Below the pieces are notes generated by a model. The model was not told where the DNA came from. It ran no database searches and saw nothing but the letters and a program-made list of their open reading frames with translations. This document shows, piece after piece, positions 1 to 7,366 of a stretch of DNA of 7,366 nucleotides (the stretch's first letter is position 1; each line of letters begins with the position of its first letter). This stretch comes from an uncultured Methanobrevibacter sp. (GTDB taxonomy: Archaea > Methanobacteriota > Methanobacteria > Methanobacteriales > Methanobacteriaceae), in NCBI GenBank assembly GCA_946611495.1, contig CAMODR010000053.1, positions 1-7,366 of the forward strand, read 5' to 3'. A program made the translations under genes and the position numbers.

Positions 1-242
1 TTATGAATTTCATCATTTACCATAAAATGCACCGAATCTTTTTTCCATTAGAATAATATATAATCGCTAAACTATAAAATTTTTCTTTTAAAAATAGAAT
101 CAATAAATAAAAATGAACTGGTGAAGAATAAAATATAAAATAAATAAAAATTAGCCAAATAATAAAAAAATAATAAAAAAAATAATAAAATAAATAAAAA
201 AAATAAATTAAAATTAGTTAATTAAAAAAGTATGAAAGTAAA
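1..242. other. Gene-free A-rich spacer at window edge
   Basis: I see no supportable gene here. From about 121 to 229 the plus strand is almost wholly A with interspersed T (low-complexity AATAAA-like runs), so a transcript of the upstream minus-strand gene running into it would be strongly U-rich. That fits an archaeal 3' flank, where U tracts promote termination. The first 60 bases are a little less biased and could belong to a neighbouring element outside the window. No tRNA-like or structured RNA was recognised. Confidence 0.6.
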
Positions 243-264
243 TTAACTTTTAACTTTCACACTT
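224..264 (-). terminator. Hairpin plus T-tract terminator of the adhesin gene
   Basis: On the minus strand the arm at 264-253 (AAGTGTGAAAGT) can pair with the arm at 239-228 (ACTTTCATACTT). This gives a 12-bp stem with one G-U pair and a 13-base loop at 240-252 that contains the TAA stop codon. A run of six T follows directly at 229-224, with more T tracts beyond. The upstream arm lies inside the last codons of the gene. Stem and T run are seen directly. Archaeal termination depends mainly on the U tract, so the stem's contribution is an inference. Confidence 0.5.
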
Positions 265-3200
265 CTTTTTACAGTGTTTTTAAGATAAGTAACCTTATAG
301 CTTATAGTTTTGCCTACTTTAAGTTTTTTAAGAACAGACTTGCTAATGGTTACTTTAGCAATACCTTTGCTATTGGTCTTAGCAGTGTATTTTTTGCCGT
401 TGAAAACGAAAGTCACTTTCTTGCTTTTAAGAGCGGTTTTTCCATTTTTCAAACTAGCCTGCAAGACTAACTTTTTAGCAGATCTTTTCACAGCAACCTT
501 TGAAAGAGCCAAATTCTGTTTGACCTTAACCTTACTCTTAATGGTTTGACCGTAATAAGTAATAGTTAAAGTGTAAGTTCCAGGCTTGACTGTATTAGGT
601 ATGGACAGTATAGCATAACCGTTGCTGTTTGTCTTGACCTTATAGGTCACCTTATTTAACTTAAATGTCACTACCTTATTTGCAATAACATGACTTGCAT
701 TATTTGCACGGACTAAAACCTTATACTTTGACCCATCAGCATAATACATATTCAGAGTGGAATATTCAGTGAATCTGGAAAGTACCTTGATTGTTGAATT
801 CACAACTTCATCAGTAACAGGGTTTGTGAAAGTCAAGTTATGAATTCCAATGGATAATTTAGGCAATTTTATTCTAAGAATTCCACTGTCGTTTTGAAGG
901 GTGCCGTTGTAGGACTTGCCATCAAGCTTATAGCTTACATTCATATCAGGCAATGCCATTCCAAAATCATCCAAATAAGTTACAGAAACAGTTGGCTGTG
1001 CATTGTATGCAATTCTAATGGTTTCTTTAACTTCAATTGTATTGAATATTTCAAATAGCTCTAAAATGTCCTCATCATCATAACTTGTGACAACACCATA
1101 GTCTCCAGAGTCTAAATCCAAGTCAAATGATGCCTCACCATTATTCACCACTGCACTGCCCAATACAGCATCTCCTTTTACAATGGAAATCTTCTTTCCG
1201 TTAGCATTTGATTTTACAACCACCTTATTGTTTTTGGAATAGTATTGGCTTTGGGTTTTCTTAGGATTCTTATTAGTGAAAGTGTATACCTTAATACATG
1301 CAGCAATATTAGAGTCTGCTAAATCTTCAATACTCTTGTCTGGATGATAGACAAGGGAATTTCCCTTTTCAAAAATTATTCTGGTATCAACAATATATGG
1401 CACTTGTTTTGCAGTTATTTTCACTGTAAACTCATGACCTTGATTTACTGCAATTTGCTTATTCAACTTAATTGTTTGGAATCCTCCATGGGTTGATTTT
1501 CCCTTTTGAGTGTATACTGCCTTGCCGTCTATGCAAACGGTAATGGTATAATTCTCATTAGCATTTTCAAAGTAGGTTCCAACAGCTGAAATCAATTCAT
1601 TATCAATTGCATCATATCTGTTTGCATAGGTAAGGTCCTTAGCTCCCTTATCAGCGTAATACTTTTCCAATGCACCAAGGTCATATTGGTATGCTCTTTG
1701 ATAGGAAGGGTAATTTTTAATGATATATCCTACACTTGCTGATGTCATAGCAAATGCCTTGTCATAATAGGATATATAGAAGTATCCGTTTTCACCCCAG
1801 TCAGGGCCCCAACTGTTCTTACAGATCCAAGCACCATTTTTAGGAGGTTTTATGAGGAAATTATTCCTGGAATAATTGTCATCCCAACCGACAAGAGTCA
1901 CAAAGTGATTTCCAAAACCTTGTCCATAGAAATATTGTGCATGAGTCTTCGGATTATAATAATTATTGTCTGCAGTTGCACCAAGCACATGAACGGTTAA
2001 ACCACCGTATTTCACTAAAGCATCTTTTAATTTTGCATTATCCAATGTATTTTCACGTTTAGGTATGATTACAGTATCCTGAATATGGAAGGAATCATTT
2101 GAAAATGCAGTCAAAGTGATTTTACCCAGTTCATCATAGCCGTCATAGTCAACAGACAGGGTTCCAAGCCAAGATACGAAAAGACCCATTCCTGAAACTG
2201 CATATCCTGCCTCCTTAATGGAACTGGTTCCAAAAATACCATACCTTGTTGCAGAGTTCTGAATATTGTTTTCAGATAAATCCAAAAGGATTCCAGTATT
2301 TTTTAAGAATGCAGATTCAAGAGCGCCAGTAGCACCAAATGCCCAACATGCACCGTTAGAACCTTGGTCTTTTACAACACCAGCCAAACCATAGTCACGT
2401 AAGTCAAAGCGAGAACTATTTGCAGTCTCATTAACTTTTACAGGTTTTAAAACATATTTTTTGCCTTCATAATCAACTACAGTTGTGTATTCCTTTTGGT
2501 TCAATAAGGTCTTAGCACCATTCAAGTCATTTCCGCTTAATCCAGATCCTGACCTATCGAAATAACTTACAACAGCTTCACCGCTATTCTTATCGAAATA
2601 GGAATTTTTGACTTGATATTTGCTCTCATAGGAATATATTCCGCTTCCACTAGCTCCTGCACTATTGTTTATAAAGTTAGATGATGTAACGACACTGTTA
2701 CTGTCATCTATGTATAATGCTCCTCCATAGAAATACTCAGCCTTATTGTCATTAAAGACGGATGAACTTATTGAGGCAGTTGTATTTGAAAGGTATACAG
2801 CACCTCCATAGTTTACAGCAGAGTTATTTATGAAATTTGAATTAGCCATATTCAATTTTCCGCCTAACTGGACATATGCTCCTCCAAATTCAGATGAACA
2901 ATTATAGAATGATGTGCCGGTTATCTTTACAGTATTGGATGCCTTAATATCATTTCCATTAACGTCACCGTATACTGCCCCACCATTCTTCTTAGAGGTC
3001 ACATTAATGAAAGTGCATCCGGTTATGTTTGCTTCATCGATTGATTTGAATCCGATTGCACCTGCAGTCTTTTCTGCGGACAAGTTAACGAATTTTGAAT
3101 TGACAACATTAAGCCAAAGTTCTTCAGCGAAAATTACAGAAGCGTAATTTGAGCTTATATTTGTAAATACAGTGTTTTTTACTGTAGTACTTGAATTATA

Positions 3201-3959
3201 TGCATAAATCAAACCCCAATTAATAGTTTTATCATTTTTGAAAGTGGAATTATTGATTTCCATTATAGCCCTATAACCATAGATTGAAGATCCTTTAGGT
3301 GCATAGTTGTTTATGAACTTATCCTTATTACTGTAGTAGTTACTGACACTTGCATATATTGCCGCACCTTCAGTTGCATCATCATTGTTTTCGAATGTTA
3401 CATTAGTTGTATATAATGCGCAATTGGTCAATATTATTGATGTCCTGGCAGCATTAATTATCTTAAGGTTATTCATGCGGAAGGTACCGTTAGTTAATTT
3501 AAAGACGCCTGCCTGATGATTTGCGTCAATTACATGATTGTTTCCATTGAATGTATATTCTCCATCATGAAGATTGAAAGAAATTCCTTCCTCAAAACCT
3601 TTATCTGTCTGATTATTAAACTTATAGTCTGAATTCATGAATAGTCCTGTTTGAGGCCCATTATTAATATCATTTAATAAATCATTGTAAGTTTTGCTCC
3701 CCCCACTAGCCAGTACATCAGATCTAGTCTTTTCTAAACTGTCATCAGATTGAATGACACTAGAAGAATAAACTTGAACGGCACTGCCTGAATTAACTTG
3801 AACGGCACTGCCAGAATCAGCTTGAGCAAGACTTCCAGAATCAGCCATTTCCATAAGATTAGCATCTTGACCAATATCCTCTGCACTAACAGCGCTAGCT
3901 GCGCCCAATGTTATTACTAATAATAATAATGTAGTGAATAGAAATAGTTTCTTATTCAA
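243..3959 (-). CDS. Secreted adhesin-like protein with papain-family (C1) cysteine protease domain
   Basis: This 1238-residue protein is probably exported and wall-associated. Residues 1-26 form a signal peptide (two Lys, a long hydrophobic core, likely cleavage after VSA26). Residues 41-72 are four Ser-rich octapeptide repeats. Residues about 120-480 form a right-handed beta-helix with repeated FxxN and GGA motifs (F376-N379, GGA 385-387, GGA 412-414). A C1 peptidase spans about 515-748: Gln532 as oxyanion residue, Cys538 in GACWAF, His685 in GNHF, Asn715 in NSWG, so the catalytic set is complete. Residues 755-895 resemble the lectin-like domain that often follows C1 domains in archaea. Ig-like modules lie at about 985-1060, 1063-1148 and 1150-1238. 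The Lys-rich end has no membrane anchor, so wall retention by charge is an inference. The start is TTG at 3959, chosen because AGGAGG lies 9 bases upstream. The substrate is unknown; wall peptides, host proteins or self-processing are all possible. Confidence 0.9.
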   Translation of the reverse strand: MNKKLFLFTTLLLLVITLGAASAVSAEDIGQDANLMEMADSGSLAQADSGSAVQVNSGSAVQVYSSSVIQSDDSLEKTRSDVLASGGSKTYNDLLNDINNGPQTGLFMNSDYKFNNQTDKGFEEGISFNLHDGEYTFNGNNHVIDANHQAGVFKLTNGTFRMNNLKIINAARTSIILTNCALYTTNVTFENNDDATEGAAIYASVSNYYSNKDKFINNYAPKGSSIYGYRAIMEINNSTFKNDKTINWGLIYAYNSSTTVKNTVFTNISSNYASVIFAEELWLNVVNSKFVNLSAEKTAGAIGFKSIDEANITGCTFINVTSKKNGGAVYGDVNGNDIKASNTVKITGTSFYNCSSEFGGAYVQLGGKLNMANSNFINNSAVNYGGAVYLSNTTASISSSVFNDNKAEYFYGGALYIDDSNSVVTSSNFINNSAGASGSGIYSYESKYQVKNSYFDKNSGEAVVSYFDRSGSGLSGNDLNGAKTLLNQKEYTTVVDYEGKKYVLKPVKVNETANSSRFDLRDYGLAGVVKDQGSNGACWAFGATGALESAFLKNTGILLDLSENNIQNSATRYGIFGTSSIKEAGYAVSGMGLFVSWLGTLSVDYDGYDELGKITLTAFSNDSFHIQDTVIIPKRENTLDNAKLKDALVKYGGLTVHVLGATADNNYYNPKTHAQYFYGQGFGNHFVTLVGWDDNYSRNNFLIKPPKNGAWICKNSWGPDWGENGYFYISYYDKAFAMTSASVGYIIKNYPSYQRAYQYDLGALEKYYADKGAKDLTYANRYDAIDNELISAVGTYFENANENYTITVCIDGKAVYTQKGKSTHGGFQTIKLNKQIAVNQGHEFTVKITAKQVPYIVDTRIIFEKGNSLVYHPDKSIEDLADSNIAACIKVYTFTNKNPKKTQSQYYSKNNKVVVKSNANGKKISIVKGDAVLGSAVVNNGEASFDLDLDSGDYGVVTSYDDEDILELFEIFNTIEVKETIRIAYNAQPTVSVTYLDDFGMALPDMNVSYKLDGKSYNGTLQNDSGILRIKLPKLSIGIHNLTFTNPVTDEVVNSTIKVLSRFTEYSTLNMYYADGSKYKVLVRANNASHVIANKVVTFKLNKVTYKVKTNSNGYAILSIPNTVKPGTYTLTITYYGQTIKSKVKVKQNLALSKVAVKRSAKKLVLQASLKNGKTALKSKKVTFVFNGKKYTAKTNSKGIAKVTISKSVLKKLKVGKTISYKVTYLKNTVKRSVKVKS
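1716..2417 (-). other. C1 (papain-type) peptidase domain within the adhesin
   Basis: This segment encodes residues about 515-748. It begins with the mature papain-like opening (RFDLRDYG), followed by the DQG and GACWAF block that holds Gln532 and catalytic Cys538. It then has the His685 block ending in GWDD and the Asn715 block NSWG with the usual WGENGYFYISY strand. Cys-His spacing is 147 and His-Asn spacing 30, longer than in plant papain (134 and 16 in mature papain), so there are loop insertions. There is no ERFNIN-type inhibitory prodomain; the beta-helix takes its place upstream. Confidence 0.88.
3744..3839 (-). repeat. Four in-frame 24-bp repeats coding a Ser-rich linker
   Basis: Four 8-residue units (SGSLAQAD, SGSAVQVN, SGSAVQVY, SSSVIQSD) follow the mature N terminus. 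At DNA level an 18-base stretch at 3771-3788 recurs exactly at 3795-3812, giving a 24-bp period. Because the period is a multiple of three, copy-number change would lengthen or shorten the linker without breaking the frame. It probably acts as a flexible, low-complexity spacer between the N terminus and the beta-helix. Confidence 0.8.
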
Positions 3960-3968
3960 AATGTATTT

Positions 3969-3974
3969 CCTCCT
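3969..3974 (-). promoter_or_regulatory. Ribosome binding site fixing the TTG start
   Basis: The minus strand reads AGGAGG at 3974-3969, nine bases before the TTG at 3959-3957. No in-frame ATG lies close by, and the residues that follow form a textbook signal peptide, so TTG is the best-supported start codon. Confidence 0.8.
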
Positions 3975-4013
3975 ATTATTTATACATAATTAGTTATAGT
4001 GTTAATTATAATT

Positions 4014-4030
4014 AAATATATTGTTTAAAG
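4014..4030 (-). promoter_or_regulatory. Candidate archaeal promoter (TATA/BRE) of the adhesin gene
   Basis: On the minus strand ATATATTT (4021-4014) is preceded by an A-rich BRE-like AAACA. Initiation about 25 bases downstream would start the transcript near 3990 and leave a leader of roughly 30 bases containing the AGGAGG site. The same motif recurs 54 bases upstream at 4068-4084. In such AT-rich DNA other boxes are possible, so this is a candidate only. Confidence 0.35.
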
Positions 4031-4236
4031 AACAAATTCTAAGATTTTGTTTTTAAAAATTAAAATTAAATATATTGTTTAAAGAAAAATACTCCAGAAT
4101 TTATTTTTTAAAAATACAATTAAAATTATTGTTTAAAGAAAAATACTCCAGAATTTATTTTTTAAAAATACAATTAAAATTATTGTTTAAAGAAAAATAC
4201 TCCAGAATTTGATTTTTAAAAATACAATAAAAACGT
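4021..4236. repeat. Four tandem 54-bp repeats upstream of the adhesin gene
   Basis: Units begin with TTGTTTAAAG at 4021, 4075, 4129 and 4183, each exactly 54 bases apart. The second and third units are identical. The fourth matches them at 48 of 54 positions. The first, nearest the adhesin start, matches at 40 of 54. Units 2-4 share the block TACTCCAGAATTT, the least AT-rich part; unit 1 has lost it. Each unit also has a TTTTTAAAAA palindromic core. All frames are full of stops, so it is not coding. Its position suggests a cis-regulatory array acting on the adhesin, the MATE gene or both. Confidence 0.92.
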
Positions 4237-4670
4237 TAAGAAAATCTCTATAAAACATAATAAATTTACAATATTTCTAAAAACAAAACATTTAAAAATA
4301 AAGAAGTATATAAGTTTAATAGTTGAATAATAATACTATATGATACTATATACAAAATAACTATCATATAACTATGTAATAATAAATATACTTCATATTT
4401 ACTATATACTAATAATTTAAAGCTCAAATATTAATATAATTTTTGAACATTTTATAAAGATTTTATAAAATTTTAAATTATGTATAAAATCAACTCATTT
4501 TTAATGTAAAAATATTCCTATCAAAGGCAAAAGATTAAAGAAAATTTTCAAAAAAGCCCCATGAATAATTAATAAAACATTCTCAATTTACTAAAAAGAA
4601 ATTACAGATTTTTACATAGGTTTTTTAAGATATTATTATTAACTTTTTTTAAAAAAACAAAAGCAGTACG
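4237..4670. other. AT-rich divergent spacer, no gene seen
   Basis: This stretch separates the divergent adhesin and MATE genes. I find only very short open frames without ribosome binding sites and no RNA gene. It holds several TATA-like strings, for example GTATATAAG near 4307-4315, and a small cluster of ATACTAT/TATCATAT repeats at 4333-4370. None of these has a clear target gene, so they may be base-composition effects. Confidence 0.55.
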
Positions 4671-4684
4671 GATACTATCGTATC
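4671..4684. promoter_or_regulatory. Palindrome upstream of the MATE promoter, possible operator
   Basis: GATAC at 4671-4675 and GTATC at 4680-4684 are exact inverted repeats around TATC. Together with flanking bases they form an island of mixed composition in otherwise A/T-only DNA. The palindrome ends four bases before the TATA-like string TTATATAA at 4689-4696. That is a plausible place for a regulator of an efflux gene, but no regulator gene is in the window and the half-sites are short. Confidence 0.3.
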
Positions 4685-4688
4685 TACA

Positions 4689-4736
4689 TTATATAAAAAA
4701 TTTTAAGTGATTATATGCAAGAAAAATCTTTTTATA
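4689..4736 (+). promoter_or_regulatory. Candidate TATA boxes of the MATE gene
   Basis: Two archaeal TATA-like strings are visible: TTATATAA at 4689-4696 and TTTTTATA at 4729-4736, the latter preceded by the A-rich BRE-like GAAAAAT. Use of the second would start transcription near 4760 and give a leader of about 35 bases that begins just before the hairpin over the ribosome binding site. I cannot tell which one is used. Confidence 0.35.
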
Positions 4737-4771
4737 GAATTATATTGAATCATTCCACAGGTTTAATATGT

Positions 4772-4787
4772 GCTCCACAGATGGAGC
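4772..4787 (+). promoter_or_regulatory. Hairpin that buries the MATE ribosome binding site
   Basis: GCTCCA (4772-4777), loop CAGA and TGGAGC (4782-4787) form a perfect 6-bp stem. The Shine-Dalgarno core GGAG (4783-4786) is wholly inside the 3' arm, eight bases before the ATG at 4795. CAGG at 4758-4761 could alternatively pair with CCTG at 4787-4790. The pairing is seen directly; that it limits translation is an inference. Confidence 0.5.
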
Positions 4788-4794
4788 CTGAACC

Positions 4795-6119
4795 ATGGAA
4801 ATAGAAGCATTGTTAAACGAACCAAAAAAGAGTGTTATTGGATTAAGCATTCCAATGATTATTTCCCTATTGCTTACCATGATCAATAACATTGCAGATG
4901 CAATGTGGGTTAGCGGACTCGGTGCAGATGCACTTGCTGCAATAGGAATCGTAACACCATTATTCATCATAACCATCGGAATAGGAATAGGAATCAGTTC
5001 CGGTGTGAACTCTTCCCTTGCACGTTTTATTGGAGCTGGAAGATTTGAAGACGCTGGAAACAGCGGTGTTCACGGACTGATTTTAAGTGTTATTGCCAGC
5101 ATAATAATTCCAGGATTAATAATCATTTTCCTAAAGCCAATCATCATAGCAATCGGAGGGGCAGATGTCCTACAGCCTTCCCTTGACTATGGATTTTGGT
5201 CATGCTTGGAAGCTTTACAATAATCATCACAAATGTATTCAGCGGAGTATATCGTTCTGAAAATAAAGGAACAAAAGCGACTATTCCTTTAGCAGTTTCA
5301 GCTATTCTAAACATCATTCTAGACCCTATATTCATTTATTATCTGAATATGGATGTAGCGGGAGCTGCAATAGCTACAGTTATCGCTAACCTTATCGGAT
5401 TATTCATATTTATATACTGGACATATATTAAAAACGACACCACATTGGATATGAGAACCTATAAGAGGAGCAAGGCAATATATAAGGATATCATCTCTGT
5501 AGGAATTCCTGCAAGTATGGAACAGATTCTAATGTCTGTATTCAGCATGGTGATAAACGTCATATTGGTTTGGGTTGCAAGCACAAGCTCTGTTGCAATT
5601 TTTACCACAGTCTGGAGACTGGTGAGCATAGGCATCATGATTCCTGTAGGTATCGGTACAGGAGCCATCAGCGTATTCGGAGCGTTATACGGTGCTAGAA
5701 AGCTTGAGACAATACATGAGATGTTTAAGTACACCCACATAATAGGCTTTTTAGGCGCATTGATAATTGGAATATTGACTGCAGTCTTCTCCAACCAGCT
5801 AGCATTATTGTTTGGAGGGGCAGGATTGAATAAGGAGATAAGTGAAATAACTGTGCTTCTTTCATTTTATGTGATGTTCAGCAGCTTAAGCATCATTTCA
5901 GGATTCATATTCCAAAGTTTCGGTAAGGGAGCTTATAGTTTAGCATTTACCTTCTTTAAGCAAATAGTCTTGACTTTAATATTCATTTTCCTATTCATTG
6001 GATTGAAGGACTTGGGAGTCTATTACGGCATAATCCTTGCTAACTTCATTGGAGGAGTAATCGAGATAGTTGTGCTATACTTCTATATCAATAGGTTTGA
6101 CAAGTATTATGCTAAATAA
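4795..6119 (+). pseudogene. MATE-family multidrug/cation antiporter, broken by a frameshift
   Basis: MATE proteins are 12-helix inner-membrane antiporters that expel cationic drugs or metabolites in exchange for Na+ or H+. The first frame (from ATG 4795, 142 residues) has helix 1 with the conserved acidic residue (Asp35 in IADAMWVSGLG), ALAAIG and helices 2-3. After Gly133 it runs out of frame and stops at 5223-5225. Homology continues in another frame from about 5196: LVMLGSF, YRSENKG, the LNIILDPIF signature, then the second half with VGIPASMEQ and GALYGAR, ending at TAA 6117-6119. Adding one T to TTTT at 5194-5197 would join the parts into 441 residues, the usual family length. The start follows an in-frame TGA at 4789 and has GGAG eight bases upstream. 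The downstream part shows no decay, so the lesion is recent or a sequencing error. The substrate cannot be read from sequence. Confidence 0.85.
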
Positions 6120-6167
6120 AGCAAAATAGAAACTTAAAAAAGAAATTATAAAAAATAAACACAAATT

Positions 6168-6233
6168 AAAAAAAAAAGTAAAATTAGATAAATTGAATTT
6201 GAGAGAAAATCTCTTATTCAATTTAATCTTTTT
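6168..6233. terminator. Bidirectional terminator between convergent MATE and larE-like genes
   Basis: A long inverted repeat has outer arms AAATTGAAT (6190-6198) and ATTCAATTT (6216-6224), a TT/TT mismatch, inner arms GAGA (6201-6204) and TCTC (6210-6213), and the loop GAAAA. On the plus strand it is followed by five T at 6229-6233. On the minus strand it is followed by ten T, from the A run at 6168-6177. It sits between two convergent stop codons, so it can end transcripts from both sides. Confidence 0.7.
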
Positions 6234-6276
6234 ATCAAAAAACTATTTTAAACAGATTAATTAGAAAATCATTAGT

Positions 6277-7350
6277 TTATCCATCAACAGTTCTTCTAAT
6301 CAAAGACAATACTTTAGCCAAGGATTCTGTAGCATCATTTTTAGACTTATTGCCTTCAATGCTTATAACACCATCCCTAAAAATCTTAGACTCTTTCTCA
6401 TCAATAATCAACTTAATGTACCCTATTGATTCATTTGTTTGGACATTGCTAATAAAATCATAATTCTTTTCATTTAAGACCTTATCAGTTTGGGAAATGT
6501 TTATGCCGAATGGCAATCTTTTTCTAAGGAGAAGATAGTCTTTTCCTGGTGTCAATTCTGAGTCTAATACAAGATCATCATCAGTATCTGAAAAATCAAC
6601 GCTTAATAGTATCTTATCATACTGGGCTTTCTTCAATTCTTCATATATTGACTCTAACTTTTCATAATCCAAGATATTGCCTATATCATCCATTTCAATG
6701 GTAGCTACATTACTTGCCTCCCTAAGCTTAACCACATTAGAGCCAGTTGTCCTTTTTATAAAGTCTTCGCAATAGTCGATTCTATTGACCTTGTCCATTG
6801 TAACTGTTTCGTTTGTCTTTACTCTTGTTGCAAGACATGTAGTGGAGCGTGAATATTCTATATCGTTTTTCTTTAGGAAATTATGAATCTCATAGGTCTC
6901 AAGCTTAGCTTCTATGAAAGGACTTTCTATGCCATATTCATACTTCATCAATATTCCTGGGCGGTCATGTATAAGGTCAGTTATATTGTTTCCATCGATG
7001 ATTATTTCATATCCTTTTTCATTAGCTAGCTGTTTAATTGTACCATACATTAATTTTCTGCATACTAAACATCTTTTTGGTGAGTTGTTAACTACATCAT
7101 CTACCCCCAAGAAATTACTTTCTATAATTTCGTGTTTTATTCCAATCTCATTTGCTCTTCTTTTAGCAAATTCCATAAAACCGCTTGGAAAGATTTGGTT
7201 GTTATATGTTATTGCAAGCACATCACAGTCTGATTCCTTTGCAAGGTATGCAAGCAATGTGCTGTCTGCACCGCCTGAAAAAGCTAAAGCAATCTTATTA
7301 TAGTTTTTTAATATCTCTTTAACTTTTTCTATTTTCTCATTAGTGTTCAT
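6277..7350 (-). CDS. larE: LarE-like ATP-dependent sacrificial sulfur transferase with C-terminal extension
   Basis: LarE adenylates a pyridinium dicarboxylate precursor and inserts sulfur into it while making the nickel-pincer nucleotide cofactor; it acts in the cytoplasm. This protein has 357 residues. The PP-loop ATP motif SGGADS is at 25-30 with the expected N-terminal helix before it. Cys94 and Cys97 form a CLVC motif, and Cys172 lies in TCLATR, the position of the sacrificial cysteine in classical LarE. Three cysteines together match family members that bind an iron-sulfur cluster and take sulfur catalytically rather than sacrificing a residue; that reading is an inference. Residues about 265-357 extend beyond the usual length of about 270, and I do not recognise this part. 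ATG at 7350 has AGGAG seven bases upstream. No larA, larB or larC is in view, so another thiolation role (tRNA or another cofactor) remains possible; the family call is firm, the substrate is not. Confidence 0.85.
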   Translation of the reverse strand: MNTNEKIEKVKEILKNYNKIALAFSGGADSTLLAYLAKESDCDVLAITYNNQIFPSGFMEFAKRRANEIGIKHEIIESNFLGVDDVVNNSPKRCLVCRKLMYGTIKQLANEKGYEIIIDGNNITDLIHDRPGILMKYEYGIESPFIEAKLETYEIHNFLKKNDIEYSRSTTCLATRVKTNETVTMDKVNRIDYCEDFIKRTTGSNVVKLREASNVATIEMDDIGNILDYEKLESIYEELKKAQYDKILLSVDFSDTDDDLVLDSELTPGKDYLLLRKRLPFGINISQTDKVLNEKNYDFISNVQTNESIGYIKLIIDEKESKIFRDGVISIEGNKSKNDATESLAKVLSLIRRTVDG

Positions 7351-7357
7351 AGTTTAG

Positions 7358-7362
7358 CTCCT
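7358..7362 (-). promoter_or_regulatory. Ribosome binding site of the larE-like gene
   Basis: The minus strand reads AGGAG at 7362-7358, then seven bases, then ATG at 7350-7348. This supports the chosen start. The promoter lies outside the window. Confidence 0.75.
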
Positions 7363-7366
7363 GAAT

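Overview
The window looks like archaeal DNA from a methanogen of the Methanobrevibacter type (Methanobacteriota). The reasons are very AT-rich spacers full of A/T tracts, TATA-like boxes instead of bacterial -35/-10 pairs, good Shine-Dalgarno sites, and a large secreted adhesin-like protein that combines a beta-helix, a papain-type (C1) protease, a lectin-like domain and Ig-like modules. That protein style is characteristic of gut methanogens. The assignment is inferred from protein style; no database was searched.

Layout. Positions 1-242 hold no supportable gene; they are an A-rich spacer that acts as the 3' flank of the first gene. The minus-strand gene at 243-3959 encodes a 1238-residue secreted cysteine-protease adhesin that starts at TTG. 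Its upstream region carries four tandem 54-bp repeats (4021-4236). Two of these have a TATA-like box on their gene-proximal side, so promoter parts appear to have been duplicated. The remaining spacer up to 4794 also serves the divergent plus-strand gene at 4795-6119, a MATE-family multidrug/cation antiporter. That gene is broken by a one-base deletion in a T run near 5194-5197; restoring one base gives a normal-length 441-residue protein. Its leader has a palindrome, TATA candidates and a small hairpin that buries the ribosome binding site.

A bidirectional hairpin terminator at 6168-6233 separates the MATE gene from the convergent minus-strand gene at 6277-7350. That gene is a LarE-like PP-loop sulfur transferase with three candidate cluster cysteines and an unusually long C-terminal extension. 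Its promoter is beyond the window edge.

The three genes do not form an operon: adhesin and MATE are divergent, MATE and larE convergent. They share no obvious pathway. The window reads as a cell-surface gene, a membrane exporter and a cofactor-biosynthesis enzyme side by side. The parts most worth attention are the protease-adhesin fusion with its repeat-rich upstream region, the frameshift in the transporter and the extended LarE.
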